From Actinomycetes bacterium (GTDB lineage Bacteria > Actinomycetota > Acidimicrobiia > Acidimicrobiales > Palsa-688), in NCBI GenBank assembly GCA_021816565.1, contig JAKAXN010000017.1, positions 1 through 25,223 on the forward strand: a stretch of DNA of 25,223 bases. The letters are read 5' to 3'. Shown piece after piece: positions 1 through 7,003 of this stretch (position 1 is its first letter; the number at the start of each line of letters is the position of its first letter). Both the position numbers and the translations under genes were made by a program. Below the pieces are notes generated by a model that searched no databases, was not told where the DNA came from, and saw nothing but the letters and a program-made list of their open reading frames with translations.

Positions 1-1889
1 TCGCCGGTGTCGATCTCCTGGCCGTCCTTCCACCAGGTGGCGCTCTCGATCAGCTGGAAGTCCCGGACCACCAGCCAGTCCAGGTTGGCCATGCCGAGGC
101 GCTGCATCCGGGTGTTCGCCGAGCCGACCGCCGGGTTCTCCCCCATCAGGAAGTACCCCTTGCACCGGCCCTCCAGCTGCTCCACCACCGTCTCGTAGGT
201 GCTGTGCGACCCGGTGATGCGCGGCAGGTAGTCGAAGCAGTAGTCGTTGTCCGCAGTGGCGCGGGCCCCCCACCAGGCTTTGAGCAGGCTGACGGTGTAA
301 GCGTCCATCTTCGACCAGTAGCCCCGCTCGGCGGAGTCCGCGGCGAGGAACTCCTGCAGCGTCTCGTGGCGGTGGGCGTGGGGCATGGGGATGTAGCCGG
401 GAAGCAGGTCGAACAGCGTGGGGATGTCGCTGGAACCCTGGATGCTGGCGTGGCCCCGCATGGCCTCGATGCCCCCGCCGGGGCGGCCGATGTTGCCGAG
501 CAGCAGCTGCAGGATCGACGCGGCCCGGATGATCTGCACGCCGATTGTGTGCTGGGTCCAGCCGACGGCGTAGACGAAGGCGGTGGTGCGGTCCCGCCCG
601 GAGTTCTCCACCAGCAGGTCGCACACCCGGGCGAAGGTCTCGGGAGGTATGCCGCACACCTCCTGCACCATCTCCGGGGTGTAGCGGGAGAAGTGGCGCT
701 TCAGGATCTGGAACACGCAGCGGGGATGCTGCAGGGTCTCGTCCCGGGTGGGGGTGCCCCGCAGCGACGGGCCCCCCGACCCGTGGCTCTCACCGTGGCC
801 GGAGCGGGCCGCAGTGAGGCCACCCTCGGTGAGCTTGTTGTACTCCGAGTCGCGCGACCCAGAAGCGGCGTTGACGGTCATGCCCTCGTACTGCCAGGTG
901 TCGGGCTGGTAGTGGCGGGTGTCGGGCTGGAAACCGGAGAACAGGCCGTCGAGGTCCTCGGTGTCGCGGAAGTCCTCGGTGACGATGGTGGAGGCGTTGG
1001 TGTAGGCCTTCACGTACTCCTCGAAGTACAGGCCGTTGGTGAGGACGTGGTTGATGATCCCGCCCAGGAAGGCGATGTCGGTGCCGGCCCGGAGCGGGAC
1101 GAACACATCGGCCAGGGCACTGGTCCGGCTGAAGCGGGGGTCGACGTGGATCACCGCCGCCCCCCGGGCCTTGGCCTCGGCCACCCACTGGTAGGCCACC
1201 GGGTGGGACTCCGCCATGTTCGAGCCCTCGATGATGATGCAGTCGGAGTTCTGCAGGTCCCGGGGCATGGTGGTGGAGCCGCCCCGGCCGAAGGAGGTGC
1301 CGAGCCCGACCACTGTGGAGCTGTGGCAGATGCGGGCCTGGTTCTCGACCTGCACCACTCCCAAAGCGGTGAACAGCTTCTTGATCAGGTAGTTCTCTTC
1401 GTTGTCCAGGGTGGCGCCGCCCAGGCTGGCCAGCCCCATGGTGCGGCGGGTCCGCTTTCCGTCGAGCTCCCACTGCCACCCGTCCCGACGGGCCTTGATC
1501 ACCCGGTCGGCGATCATGTGCATGGCCGTCTGGAGATCCAGCGGCTCCCAGTCGGTGCCGTAGGGACGGCGGTACAGGACCTGGTGGCACCGGTTCGGCC
1601 CGGTCGTCAGCTGGAGGCTGGCTGAGCCCTTGGGGCACAGCCGGCCCCGGCTGACCGGCGAGTCCGGGTCGCCCTCGATCTGGATGACCCGGTCGTCCTC
1701 GACGTACACGTTCTGGCCGCAGCCGACGGCGCAGTAGGGACACACCGACTTGACCACCTTGTCGGCGCCGGCCACCCGGGCCACCAGCTTCCTCGTAGCG
1801 GGGGAGGCCACGGCCGCCCCCCGGCCCATCCGGTCCTCCCCGGTCAGCTGCCGGAGAACCGGCCAGTCCCCGAGACGCGTCACAGCCAT
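1..1889 (-). CDS. fdnG: Formate dehydrogenase N-type alpha (catalytic) subunit, C-terminus cut by window edge
   Basis: This is the molybdopterin (bis-MGD) catalytic subunit that oxidises formate to CO2. The frame is open from an ATG at 1889 to the left edge, giving 629 residues of a family usually near 1000. The N-terminal 4Fe-4S domain has Cys50, Cys53, Cys57 and Cys85 (CPYCAVGC then RLCPKG). The active-site stretch NQARICHSSTVVGLG aligns with the E. coli FdnG region where selenocysteine is followed by His. Here Cys188-His189 occupy those places, so this is a Cys-type enzyme. Further FdnG-like stretches are AESHPVAYQW, VDPRFSRTSALADVFVPLR and GTDIAFLGG. The first 48 residues show no twin-arginine signal, unlike FdnG, so a cytoplasmic location is inferred. 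A small gene lies 43 bp upstream on the same strand. The beta (Fe-S) and membrane subunits would lie left of the window and cannot be seen. Confidence 0.93.
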   Translation of the reverse strand, partial: MAVTRLGDWPVLRQLTGEDRMGRGAAVASPATRKLVARVAGADKVVKSVCPYCAVGCGQNVYVEDDRVIQIEGDPDSPVSRGRLCPKGSASLQLTTGPNRCHQVLYRRPYGTDWEPLDLQTAMHMIADRVIKARRDGWQWELDGKRTRRTMGLASLGGATLDNEENYLIKKLFTALGVVQVENQARICHSSTVVGLGTSFGRGGSTTMPRDLQNSDCIIIEGSNMAESHPVAYQWVAEAKARGAAVIHVDPRFSRTSALADVFVPLRAGTDIAFLGGIINHVLTNGLYFEEYVKAYTNASTIVTEDFRDTEDLDGLFSGFQPDTRHYQPDTWQYEGMTVNAASGSRDSEYNKLTEGGLTAARSGHGESHGSGGPSLRGTPTRDETLQHPRCVFQILKRHFSRYTPEMVQEVCGIPPETFARVCDLLVENSGRDRTTAFVYAVGWTQHTIGVQIIRAASILQLLLGNIGRPGGGIEAMRGHASIQGSSDIPTLFDLLPGYIPMPHAHRHETLQEFLAADSAERGYWSKMDAYTVSLLKAWWGARATADNDYCFDYLPRITGSHSTYETVVEQLEGRCKGYFLMGENPAVGSANTRMQRLGMANLDWLVVRDFQLIESATWWKDGQEIDTG

Positions 1890-1932
1890 CCAGCGCACCG
1901 TCCTCGTCCAGTCGTCCGCCGGGCTGCGGCGG

Positions 1933-2220
1933 TCAATGCTTCAACTCCGCCCGGGCCCGGTCCCGGACCCAGGCCATGACCTCGGCCTTGTCCTCGGGGC
2001 CGGTCGGGTTGTGGTGGGGTACCCCGAGCAGGGCCTGGCTGCCGCCGAGCTGCAGCCCCTCGCGCCCCTGGTCCTCCGGAGCCAGGCTGTCGCTCCCGTC
2101 AGCGGGGATGCCGGTGGCGATCATGTACGCCTTGCCGGGGGCCATGCCCAGCTGGCGGCCCACCGACTCGAACCCACCCCCGCTTCTCCACTTCTGCAGA
2201 ACCTCGTCGCGCGAGACCAT
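1933..2220 (-). CDS. Small conserved-looking protein preceding formate dehydrogenase
   Basis: A 95-residue soluble protein encoded 43 bp upstream of the FDH catalytic gene on the same strand, so probably its first operon partner. I prefer the ATG at 2220 because AGGGGA lies just before it; an in-frame ATG at 2244 would add eight residues but has a weaker ribosome site. The N-terminal half (VLQKWRSGGGFESVGRQLGM followed by APGKAYMIATG) reads like a compact helical fold with a possible helix-turn-helix (VGRQLGMAPGKAYMI). The C-terminal half ends in a charged helix (EDKAEVMAWVRDRARAELKH). There is no signal peptide, membrane segment or Cys. I do not know a function. Its position suggests a regulator or an assembly/maturation factor for FDH, but that is inference only. 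Confidence 0.72.
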   Translation of the reverse strand: MVSRDEVLQKWRSGGGFESVGRQLGMAPGKAYMIATGIPADGSDSLAPEDQGREGLQLGGSQALLGVPHHNPTGPEDKAEVMAWVRDRARAELKH

Positions 2221-2352
2221 CAGTTCCCCTGGACGCGTGACCATGCCTGCACGGCCTCGTCTATACCCGGCCGGCCGGACTCGCCAACATCGGGTTCGGC
2301 CCGGCCGGGCCGGTATCGTTTGCCTTCAGCGGCGCGCGGGTATCTGGCCGGC
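2221..2352. promoter_or_regulatory. Divergent promoter region between the FDH and Mrp operons
   Basis: These 132 bp separate the minus-strand FDH operon from the plus-strand Mrp operon and must hold both promoters. A perfect 16-bp palindrome, CGGCCCGGCCGGGCCG, lies at 2297-2312, 41 bp before the mrpE start. It could be an operator, but GC-only palindromes arise easily in this genome. No convincing -35/-10 pair was identified. Confidence 0.35.
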
Positions 2353-2838
2353 GTGAGCAGCGGTGCGGCGCGGCTGGCAGCCGCCACGGCCACGTGGCTT
2401 GTGGCGTCGGCGCTTCTGTACGTGCTCGTCACCGGGGAGTGGACCGCGGTGGACTGGATCGGGGCCGCCTCCTGCGCCGCGGTGGTCGCGGCCGTGACGG
2501 TGCCGATGACCAGGATGGGGTTGTTCGACCTGCGGATCGACCCCCGTTGGCTCACCACGTTGCCGGGCACCCTGGTGCGGGTCGTCGCGGACTTCGTCGT
2601 CGTCACGGTGTTTCTGGCCAGAGCCATGGCCCACCGGGAGAGAGGCCACGGATCGTTCGTGGCCCGGGCTGACTTCGACAGCGGCGGACCCGACGCGGCG
2701 GGCACCACCTGGCGGGCGTTCGCGGCGGTGACCTCGACCGTCTCACCGAACTCCTACGTGGTCGACATCGACCCGAACCACCGGACCCGGCTGTCGCACG
2801 ATCTGGTACCGGACCGCCGCTCGGAGCAGCCGGCGTGA
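2353..2838 (+). CDS. mrpE: Mrp-type Na+/H+ antiporter subunit E
   Basis: A 161-residue MnhE/MrpE family protein and the first gene of the Mrp operon. The N-terminus has two membrane segments (LAAATATWLVASALLYVLV and WIGAASCAAVVAAVTVPM). They are followed by the amphipathic and TM region RWLTTLPGTLVRVVADFVVVTV and the cytoplasmic tail typical of the family, with VSPNSYVVDIDP near the end. The length matches the usual ~160 residues. The GTG at 2353 was chosen because the frame upstream of it has no family-like sequence; the ribosome site is poor. The stop overlaps the next start (GTGA). MrpE is a membrane subunit of the antiporter complex, needed for assembly or activity rather than containing the main proton path. 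Confidence 0.9.
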   Translation: MSSGAARLAAATATWLVASALLYVLVTGEWTAVDWIGAASCAAVVAAVTVPMTRMGLFDLRIDPRWLTTLPGTLVRVVADFVVVTVFLARAMAHRERGHGSFVARADFDSGGPDAAGTTWRAFAAVTSTVSPNSYVVDIDPNHRTRLSHDLVPDRRSEQPA

Positions 2839-3095
2839 TGCTCACGGCCTGGCTGCTGAGCGGCACCGTCCTTCTCGCCGGGGTGGCTCTCTGCGGGATG
2901 GCCGCCTGGCGGCGCCCGACCTTCGAGGCCCTCGTGGCCATTGAGCTGGCCGGGACCCTCACCACGGTCACCCTGGTGTGCCTGACCGTCGGGTTCCAGC
3001 GGTCGAGCTACGGCGACGTGCCGATCATCGCAGCCGTGTTCAACTGGGTGGGCAGCCTGGTCTACGTGCGGTTCCTGGACCGGAGCCGGGCTTGA
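2835..3095 (+). CDS. mrpF: Mrp-type antiporter subunit F
   Basis: An 86-residue MnhF/MrpF protein with three predicted membrane helices: LLSGTVLLAGVALCGMAAW, FEALVAIELAGTLTTVTLVCL and VPIIAAVFNWVGSLVYVRFL. Length and three-helix layout match the family. Translation starts at GTG 2835 or the adjacent ATG 2838; both overlap the mrpE stop, indicating translational coupling. It forms part of the small-subunit membrane core that packs against the NuoK-like subunit. Confidence 0.9.
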   Translation: MMLTAWLLSGTVLLAGVALCGMAAWRRPTFEALVAIELAGTLTTVTLVCLTVGFQRSSYGDVPIIAAVFNWVGSLVYVRFLDRSRA

Positions 3096-3415
3096 CCCAC
3101 GACGTGGTGGTGGCCCTCCTGGTGGCCGGCTGCGCCTGCCAGGCCGTGTGCGTGGCCGGCACGCTGTGGATGCGCAGCGGGTTCGACCAGCTCCACTTCT
3201 CGGGAGCGGCGTCCACCGTGGGGCTGCTGTTCTTCGCGGTGGCCGTGGGGTTGCAGGGCTTCAACTCGGCGTCAGGGACCATCGACTGCATCGTGGCCCT
3301 GGGGCTCACCTTCGTGCTCGGTCCGGTGATGGTGACAGCCACCGCCCGGGCCGGCCGGCGCATGCGTTACGACACCCTCGAGCCGCTGGCCCGGGAGTTC
3401 GAGCAGCAGCCATGA
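3092..3415 (+). CDS. mrpG: Mrp-type antiporter subunit G
   Basis: A 107-residue MnhG/MrpG (PhaG_MnhG_YufB) protein with three membrane helices. The characteristic N-terminal stretch TLWMRSGFDQLHFSGAASTVG is followed by LLFFAVAVGLQGF and ALGLTFVLGPVMVTATARA. The most likely start is TTG 3092, overlapping the mrpF stop as TTGA; a GTG at 3104 is the alternative and would remove four residues. The gene ends in an ATGA overlap with the next gene. The tail is a short cytoplasmic acidic helix (LEPLAREFEQQP). Confidence 0.87.
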   Translation: MTHDVVVALLVAGCACQAVCVAGTLWMRSGFDQLHFSGAASTVGLLFFAVAVGLQGFNSASGTIDCIVALGLTFVLGPVMVTATARAGRRMRYDTLEPLAREFEQQP

Positions 3416-3654
3416 GCACGCTCGAGATCGCCGCCTTCAGCGCGGTCATGGTCCTCGGGGTGCTGGTGGTGCTGTGCCGGGAGCCGCTGCGCCAGTCCCT
3501 GGTCAACGGGATATTCGGGATGGCCCTGGTCGTGCTGTTCATGGTGCTGCAGGCTCCCGACGTGGCCCTCAGCGAGATCGTGGTGTCCACGGTGGCGTTC
3601 CCGCTCATCCTGCTGGCCACCATCGCCCGCACCCGGGATCGGCAGAGACCGTGA
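3412..3654 (+). CDS. mbhD: MbhD-like (MrpA C-terminal domain, DUF4040) antiporter subunit
   Basis: An 80-residue, three-helix protein matching the MbhD domain, which in bacterial MrpA is fused behind the NuoL-like part. Here it is a separate gene. The diagnostic stretch is VLQAPDVALSEIVVSTVAFP. The start ATG overlaps the mrpG stop (ATGA), and the stop overlaps the following GTG (GTGA). In archaeal membrane-bound hydrogenase and related complexes, the stand-alone form links the NuoK-like and NuoL/N-like subunits. Separation from a NuoL-like domain is the main sign that this operon has an mbh-type layout. Confidence 0.85.
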   Translation: MSTLEIAAFSAVMVLGVLVVLCREPLRQSLVNGIFGMALVVLFMVLQAPDVALSEIVVSTVAFPLILLATIARTRDRQRP

Positions 3655-4484
3655 CGTCCGGGGCTCCCGGCCGCGCAGTGGCGACCCGGCGCCTGCACGA
3701 GCACCGGGCCGCCCCCGACGATCAGCCCCGGCAGAGCCGCGGCGGCAGGCAGCTACGGGTGGCGGTATTCGTGGCGGCGGCTCTGACCCTGGGCGGGTTC
3801 CTGCTCTGGGCCCTCGCCGGGCTGCCGTCGTTCGGCGACTTCCACGGCGAGTACGGCCGGCTCCTCAACCGGGTCGGGGTGGCGCAGCGCCACGCCAGCA
3901 ACGTGGTCGGGGCCATCGTGTTCGACTACCGGGGCTTCGACACCCTGGGCGAGGAGTTCATCCTGTTCTCCTCGGTCATGGGGGTGTCGTTCATCCTGCG
4001 GGGCAGCCTGAGCATCAAGGACCAGTCACCTCTCGACCCGGTCAGCAACGACTCCCTCCGCGTGGTCGGCACCCTGGGCGCACCGGTCGTGCTGCTGCTG
4101 GGCCTGTGGCTGGCCGCCTACGGGTATGTAACGCCCGGCGGAGGGTTCCAGGGCGGGGTTGCGGTGGCCTCGGCCGGAGCGTTGCTGTGGGTGTCGACGA
4201 CCTACCGGGACTACCACCGGCTCACCCCGCCCCGCCTCTTCGACGCCATCGAGGGCTTCGGTGCCTCCGCATATGTACTCATCGGCCTGGTCGGACTGGG
4301 CCTCTCCGGCGCCTACCTGGCCAACTTCCTGCCTCTCGGCACGCCCGGCACGCTGGCCTCCGCCGGGAGCATCGGGCTGCTCAACTGGGCCGCCGCTCTG
4401 GAGGTGGCGGCGACCAACTTCCTGCTGTTCCGGGAGTTCTTCCAGGAGTACATCCAGACCTTCCCCGGCGTGGAGCAGGAGTAG
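3651..4484 (+). CDS. mrpB: Fused MbhE + MrpB antiporter subunit
   Basis: A 277-residue membrane protein joining two normally separate units. Residues about 35-105 are MbhE-like: one helix (VAVFVAAALTLGGFLLWAL), a loop, then NVVGAIVFDYRGFDTLGEE. Residues about 105-265 are an MnhB domain, with FILFSSVMGVSFILRG, APVVLLLGLWLAAYGYVTPG, GGFQGGVAVASAGALLW and two further helices. GTG 3651 is chosen because it overlaps the mbhD stop (GTGA); longer upstream versions run through mbhD coding sequence in another frame. The first ~35 residues are polar and Arg-rich (cytoplasmic). In MrpA-type systems the MbhE part sits at the MrpA C-terminus, so fusion to MrpB is a different gene partition. Confidence 0.88.
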   Translation: MTSGAPGRAVATRRLHEHRAAPDDQPRQSRGGRQLRVAVFVAAALTLGGFLLWALAGLPSFGDFHGEYGRLLNRVGVAQRHASNVVGAIVFDYRGFDTLGEEFILFSSVMGVSFILRGSLSIKDQSPLDPVSNDSLRVVGTLGAPVVLLLGLWLAAYGYVTPGGGFQGGVAVASAGALLWVSTTYRDYHRLTPPRLFDAIEGFGASAYVLIGLVGLGLSGAYLANFLPLGTPGTLASAGSIGLLNWAAALEVAATNFLLFREFFQEYIQTFPGVEQE

Positions 4485-4487
4485 GCG

Positions 4488-4829
4488 ATGTCCTTCTATC
4501 CGTTCGTGGTGGCCGCGGTCCTCTTCATCGCCGGCCTGTACGGCGTGGTGACCAGCCGCAACTACGTCCACCTGGCCGTCTGCCTGACGGTCATGCAGTC
4601 CTCCACGTACATCACCCTGCTGTCCATCGGCTACGTCCACCACGGCACCGCCCCCATCTTCAAGAGCCCGTCGCGGACCCCCCGGGTCGATCCCGTCGTC
4701 CAGTCCCTGACCCTGACCGACGTGGTCGTGAGCGTGGTGGTCCTGGCCCTGATCCTGGCCCTGGCCATCCAGACCCACAGGAGGGCCGGGACCGTCGACC
4801 CGGACCAGATGACCGAGATGCACGGCTGA
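4488..4829 (+). CDS. mrpC: Mrp-type antiporter subunit C (NuoK-like)
   Basis: A 113-residue NuoK/MnhC protein with three membrane helices: PFVVAAVLFIAGLYGVV, YVHLAVCLTVMQSSTYITLL and DVVVSVVVLALILALAIQTH. The last helix ends in the IQTHRRAGTVDPDQ stretch common in MnhC. The gene begins 3 bp after mrpB, with GGAG nine bases before the ATG. NuoK-like subunits contribute to the ion-translocation path between the small subunits and the NuoL/N-like subunit. The loop GTAPIFKSPSRTPRVDPVVQSL is longer and more polar than in NuoK itself and is typical of the Mrp branch. Confidence 0.92.
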   Translation: MSFYPFVVAAVLFIAGLYGVVTSRNYVHLAVCLTVMQSSTYITLLSIGYVHHGTAPIFKSPSRTPRVDPVVQSLTLTDVVVSVVVLALILALAIQTHRRAGTVDPDQMTEMHG

Positions 4830-4844
4830 CCGCCGCACCCGACG

Positions 4845-6671
4845 ATGCCCCTGATCCCCCCTCTCACCGTCGCCGTCCCGCTCGCCTTCGCGGCGTTCCT
4901 GGCCGCCACCGGCAGCCTGATACCGCGCCGGGCGGTCACCCTGACCGCCATCGGGGCGGCCACCGCCACCACGGTGCTGCAGTTCGCCCAGCTGTTCCAG
5001 TCGCTCACCCACGATCTCACCCACTGGTTCGGAGGATGGACCCCCCAGCACCACTACGCCCTCGGGATCCTCTTCACCGTCGATCCCATCGACGCCATCC
5101 TGGCCTGCGTGACGGGGGTGCTGATGCTGGCGTCCCTGAGCTTCTCCTGGTGGGGCATCAGGGACGTGAGCCACCTGTACTACGCCCTCATGCTGGCCTT
5201 CCTGGGCGGCATGGCCGGCTTCGCCCTGAGCGCCGACCTGTTCGACATATTCGTGTTCTTCGAGCTGATGAGCGTCACCGGCTACGGGCTGTGCAGCTTC
5301 CGCCAGACCAGCAGCTCGGTGATGCAGGGGGCGTTGAACTTCGCCATCATGAACTCGATCGGAGCGTTCTTCATCCTGATGGGGATATCGCTCATCTACG
5401 GCCGGACCGGCTCGCTCAACCTGGCCCAGATCGCCGTGTCCCTGCGCGGCTCCCACCCCGACACCCTCGTCGTGGTGTCGTTCGTGTTCATCCTGGTGGG
5501 TTTCCTGACCAAGGCCGGGGCCGTGCCGTTCCACTTCTGGATGTCCGACGCCTACGCGGTGGCGGCGGCCCCGGTGGGCGCCCTCTACGCCGGGATCATG
5601 AGCGACCTCGGTTACCACGCCATAGCCCGCATCTACGCCGACGGATACGCCGCCACGCTCAACTCGGTGGCCCCGGCGGTGAGCGGGATCCTGATCGGGG
5701 TCGGGGTGACCACCGCCGTCGTCGGGGCGGTCATGTGCTTCGGGCAGGCCGACGTCAAGCGCCAGATGGCGTTCCTGGTGATCAGCCACGGCGGCATATT
5801 CCTGTGCGGCATCGGCCTGCTCACCGGCGCCGGGATGGCCGGCGCCACGCTGTATGTCGCCGCCGACGCCATGATCAAGGGGGCGGTGTTCCTGACCATC
5901 GGCTACGTGGTGGTCACCCTGGGGGCCAGCGATGAGTTCATGCTGCGGGGCCGGGGCCGGCGACGCCGCCACCTCCCCGCCGGTCTGGCATTCGGGCTGG
6001 CCGGCCTCGGCTTCGCCGCCGTGCCGGGGTTCGGGCCCTGGCTGTCGGCCAGCCTCATACAGCAGTCCGCCGACACGGCCGGCTACACGTGGCTGCCACC
6101 GGTCCTGGTGGTGGCCACCGCGGTGACCGCAGCGACCCTTCTGCGGTCGGGGGGCCGCATCTTCCTCGGATGGGGAGGCGACCGGGACCCGCTGCTGACC
6201 TCCGCCCAGCCCGACGAGCCGGAGGAGGGCGAGCCGCAGGAGGAGAGCCGCATCAGCACGGCCAGCCTCCTGCCGGCCGGGGCCCTTCTGGTCGCCGGCT
6301 TCGGCATGGCCTTCGCACCCCATCTGGCCGGCTACGCCACCGAGGCCGGACGGCAGTTCCTGGACCTGCCGGGTTACATCGCCGAGGTGATCGGCGGCCG
6401 CTATCCCCCGCCGGCGAGCCGCCTCCCGGTGTTCCACCCCACCGCCGGGTCGTGGGCCTACGGGGCTGCGACCACCGCCGGGGCCCTGGGGCTGGCCGCT
6501 GCCAGCCTGGCGTGGTCGAGGGCCCGGGCCCACGGGTCGCTGACCAGAGTCGTCCTGCCGCCCCTGCGGGTACTGAAGGCGATCCACTCCGGGCGCGTCG
6601 GGGACATGGCCACCTGGCTGACGGTGGGGGCGGTGGCCCTCTGCGCCGCCGGAGCCGTCACCCTCCGCTGA
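4845..6671 (+). CDS. mrpD: Mrp-type antiporter subunit D (NuoL/M/N-like)
   Basis: A 608-residue proton-translocating subunit of the NuoL/M/N family and the only one in this operon. Conserved ion-path residues are visible: Glu140 in VFFELMSVTGYG, Lys223 and His230 in FLTKAGAVPFHFW, His315 in LVISHGG and Lys345 in AADAMIKGAVFL. It is about 100 residues longer than a typical ~500-residue MrpD. The extra C-terminal part holds a soluble-looking loop (about 475-540) and a final helix preceded by LKAIHSGRVGDMATWLTVG, a feature also seen at the C-terminus of NuoL-like proteins. An acidic insert (PDEPEEGEPQEESR) lies between TM segments. It starts 15 bp after mrpC and ends the operon. Confidence 0.92.
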   Translation: MPLIPPLTVAVPLAFAAFLAATGSLIPRRAVTLTAIGAATATTVLQFAQLFQSLTHDLTHWFGGWTPQHHYALGILFTVDPIDAILACVTGVLMLASLSFSWWGIRDVSHLYYALMLAFLGGMAGFALSADLFDIFVFFELMSVTGYGLCSFRQTSSSVMQGALNFAIMNSIGAFFILMGISLIYGRTGSLNLAQIAVSLRGSHPDTLVVVSFVFILVGFLTKAGAVPFHFWMSDAYAVAAAPVGALYAGIMSDLGYHAIARIYADGYAATLNSVAPAVSGILIGVGVTTAVVGAVMCFGQADVKRQMAFLVISHGGIFLCGIGLLTGAGMAGATLYVAADAMIKGAVFLTIGYVVVTLGASDEFMLRGRGRRRRHLPAGLAFGLAGLGFAAVPGFGPWLSASLIQQSADTAGYTWLPPVLVVATAVTAATLLRSGGRIFLGWGGDRDPLLTSAQPDEPEEGEPQEESRISTASLLPAGALLVAGFGMAFAPHLAGYATEAGRQFLDLPGYIAEVIGGRYPPPASRLPVFHPTAGSWAYGAATTAGALGLAAASLAWSRARAHGSLTRVVLPPLRVLKAIHSGRVGDMATWLTVGAVALCAAGAVTLR

Positions 6672-6672
6672 G

Positions 6673-6702
6673 AGCCCTCCTCCTACGCGGCCGGAGGGGG
6701 CT
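6673..6702. terminator. Hairpin between convergent mrpD and small membrane ORF
   Basis: AGCCCTCCTCC pairs with GGAGGGGGCT across a nine-base loop, giving about ten pairs with one bulge and one G-U. It covers the region just after the mrpD stop and the stop of the convergent small ORF. There is no T-run, so its terminator role is inferred from position and pairing. Confidence 0.35.
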
Positions 6703-6865
6703 GGACCAGCGTCAGCATCGGTCGGGAGGCCACCGGGGTCCCCGGGAACGACCCGTCACAGTCGAGCCGGTCCTCGATGGCGCCCAGATCGCAGAGCGCC
6801 CGCCAGCCCAGCAGGGCCAGGCCCACCACTGTCAGCACCGCTGCTATCAACACGCCCACATCCAT
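6683..6865 (-). CDS. Hypothetical single-pass small membrane protein
   Basis: A 60-residue frame with one clear N-terminal membrane helix (VGVLIAAVLTVVGLALLGW) followed by a short polar tail rich in Pro at the end (MLTLVQPPPAA). The ATG at 6865 is preceded by GGGAG eight bases upstream. It sits alone between the end of the Mrp operon and the quinone oxidoreductase gene and converges with mrpD. I recognise no family. The hydrophobic helix and ribosome site support it as real, but small frames are common by chance at this GC content. Confidence 0.42.
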   Translation of the reverse strand: MDVGVLIAAVLTVVGLALLGWRALCDLGAIEDRLDCDGSFPGTPVASRPMLTLVQPPPAA

Positions 6866-7003
6866 CGGCTCCCAACCCTTCCGTCTGGAGGGTAACTACC
6901 CGGCAGCCGGCAATAACCCACGGATAGCCGATCGGTTGCCTCGGGCAGGATTGCCGGGAAGGGGCCGGCCGGCGACCTCAACCGGGATGAAAGGACAGAT
7001 CCA

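Noticed and set aside
204..1625. Long plus-strand open frame antisense to the formate dehydrogenase gene
   Set aside because: The product is Gly/Val/His/Asp-rich without any domain; it is the complement-frame artefact of GC-rich coding DNA.
790..1743. Minus-strand 317-residue frame overlapping FDH
   Set aside because: It is shifted relative to the true FDH frame and gives Arg/Pro-rich nonsense; the real frame carries the full 4Fe-4S and active-site motifs.
1750..2352. Extending mrpE upstream to give a 362-residue protein
   Set aside because: The added sequence overlaps FDH and the small gene on the other strand and has no family match; MrpE length fits the GTG at 2353.
4026..6587. 853-residue minus-strand frame antisense to mrpB-C-D
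   Set aside because: It is low-complexity Gly/Gln/His/Arg/Asp sequence crossing three well-supported genes; no motif.
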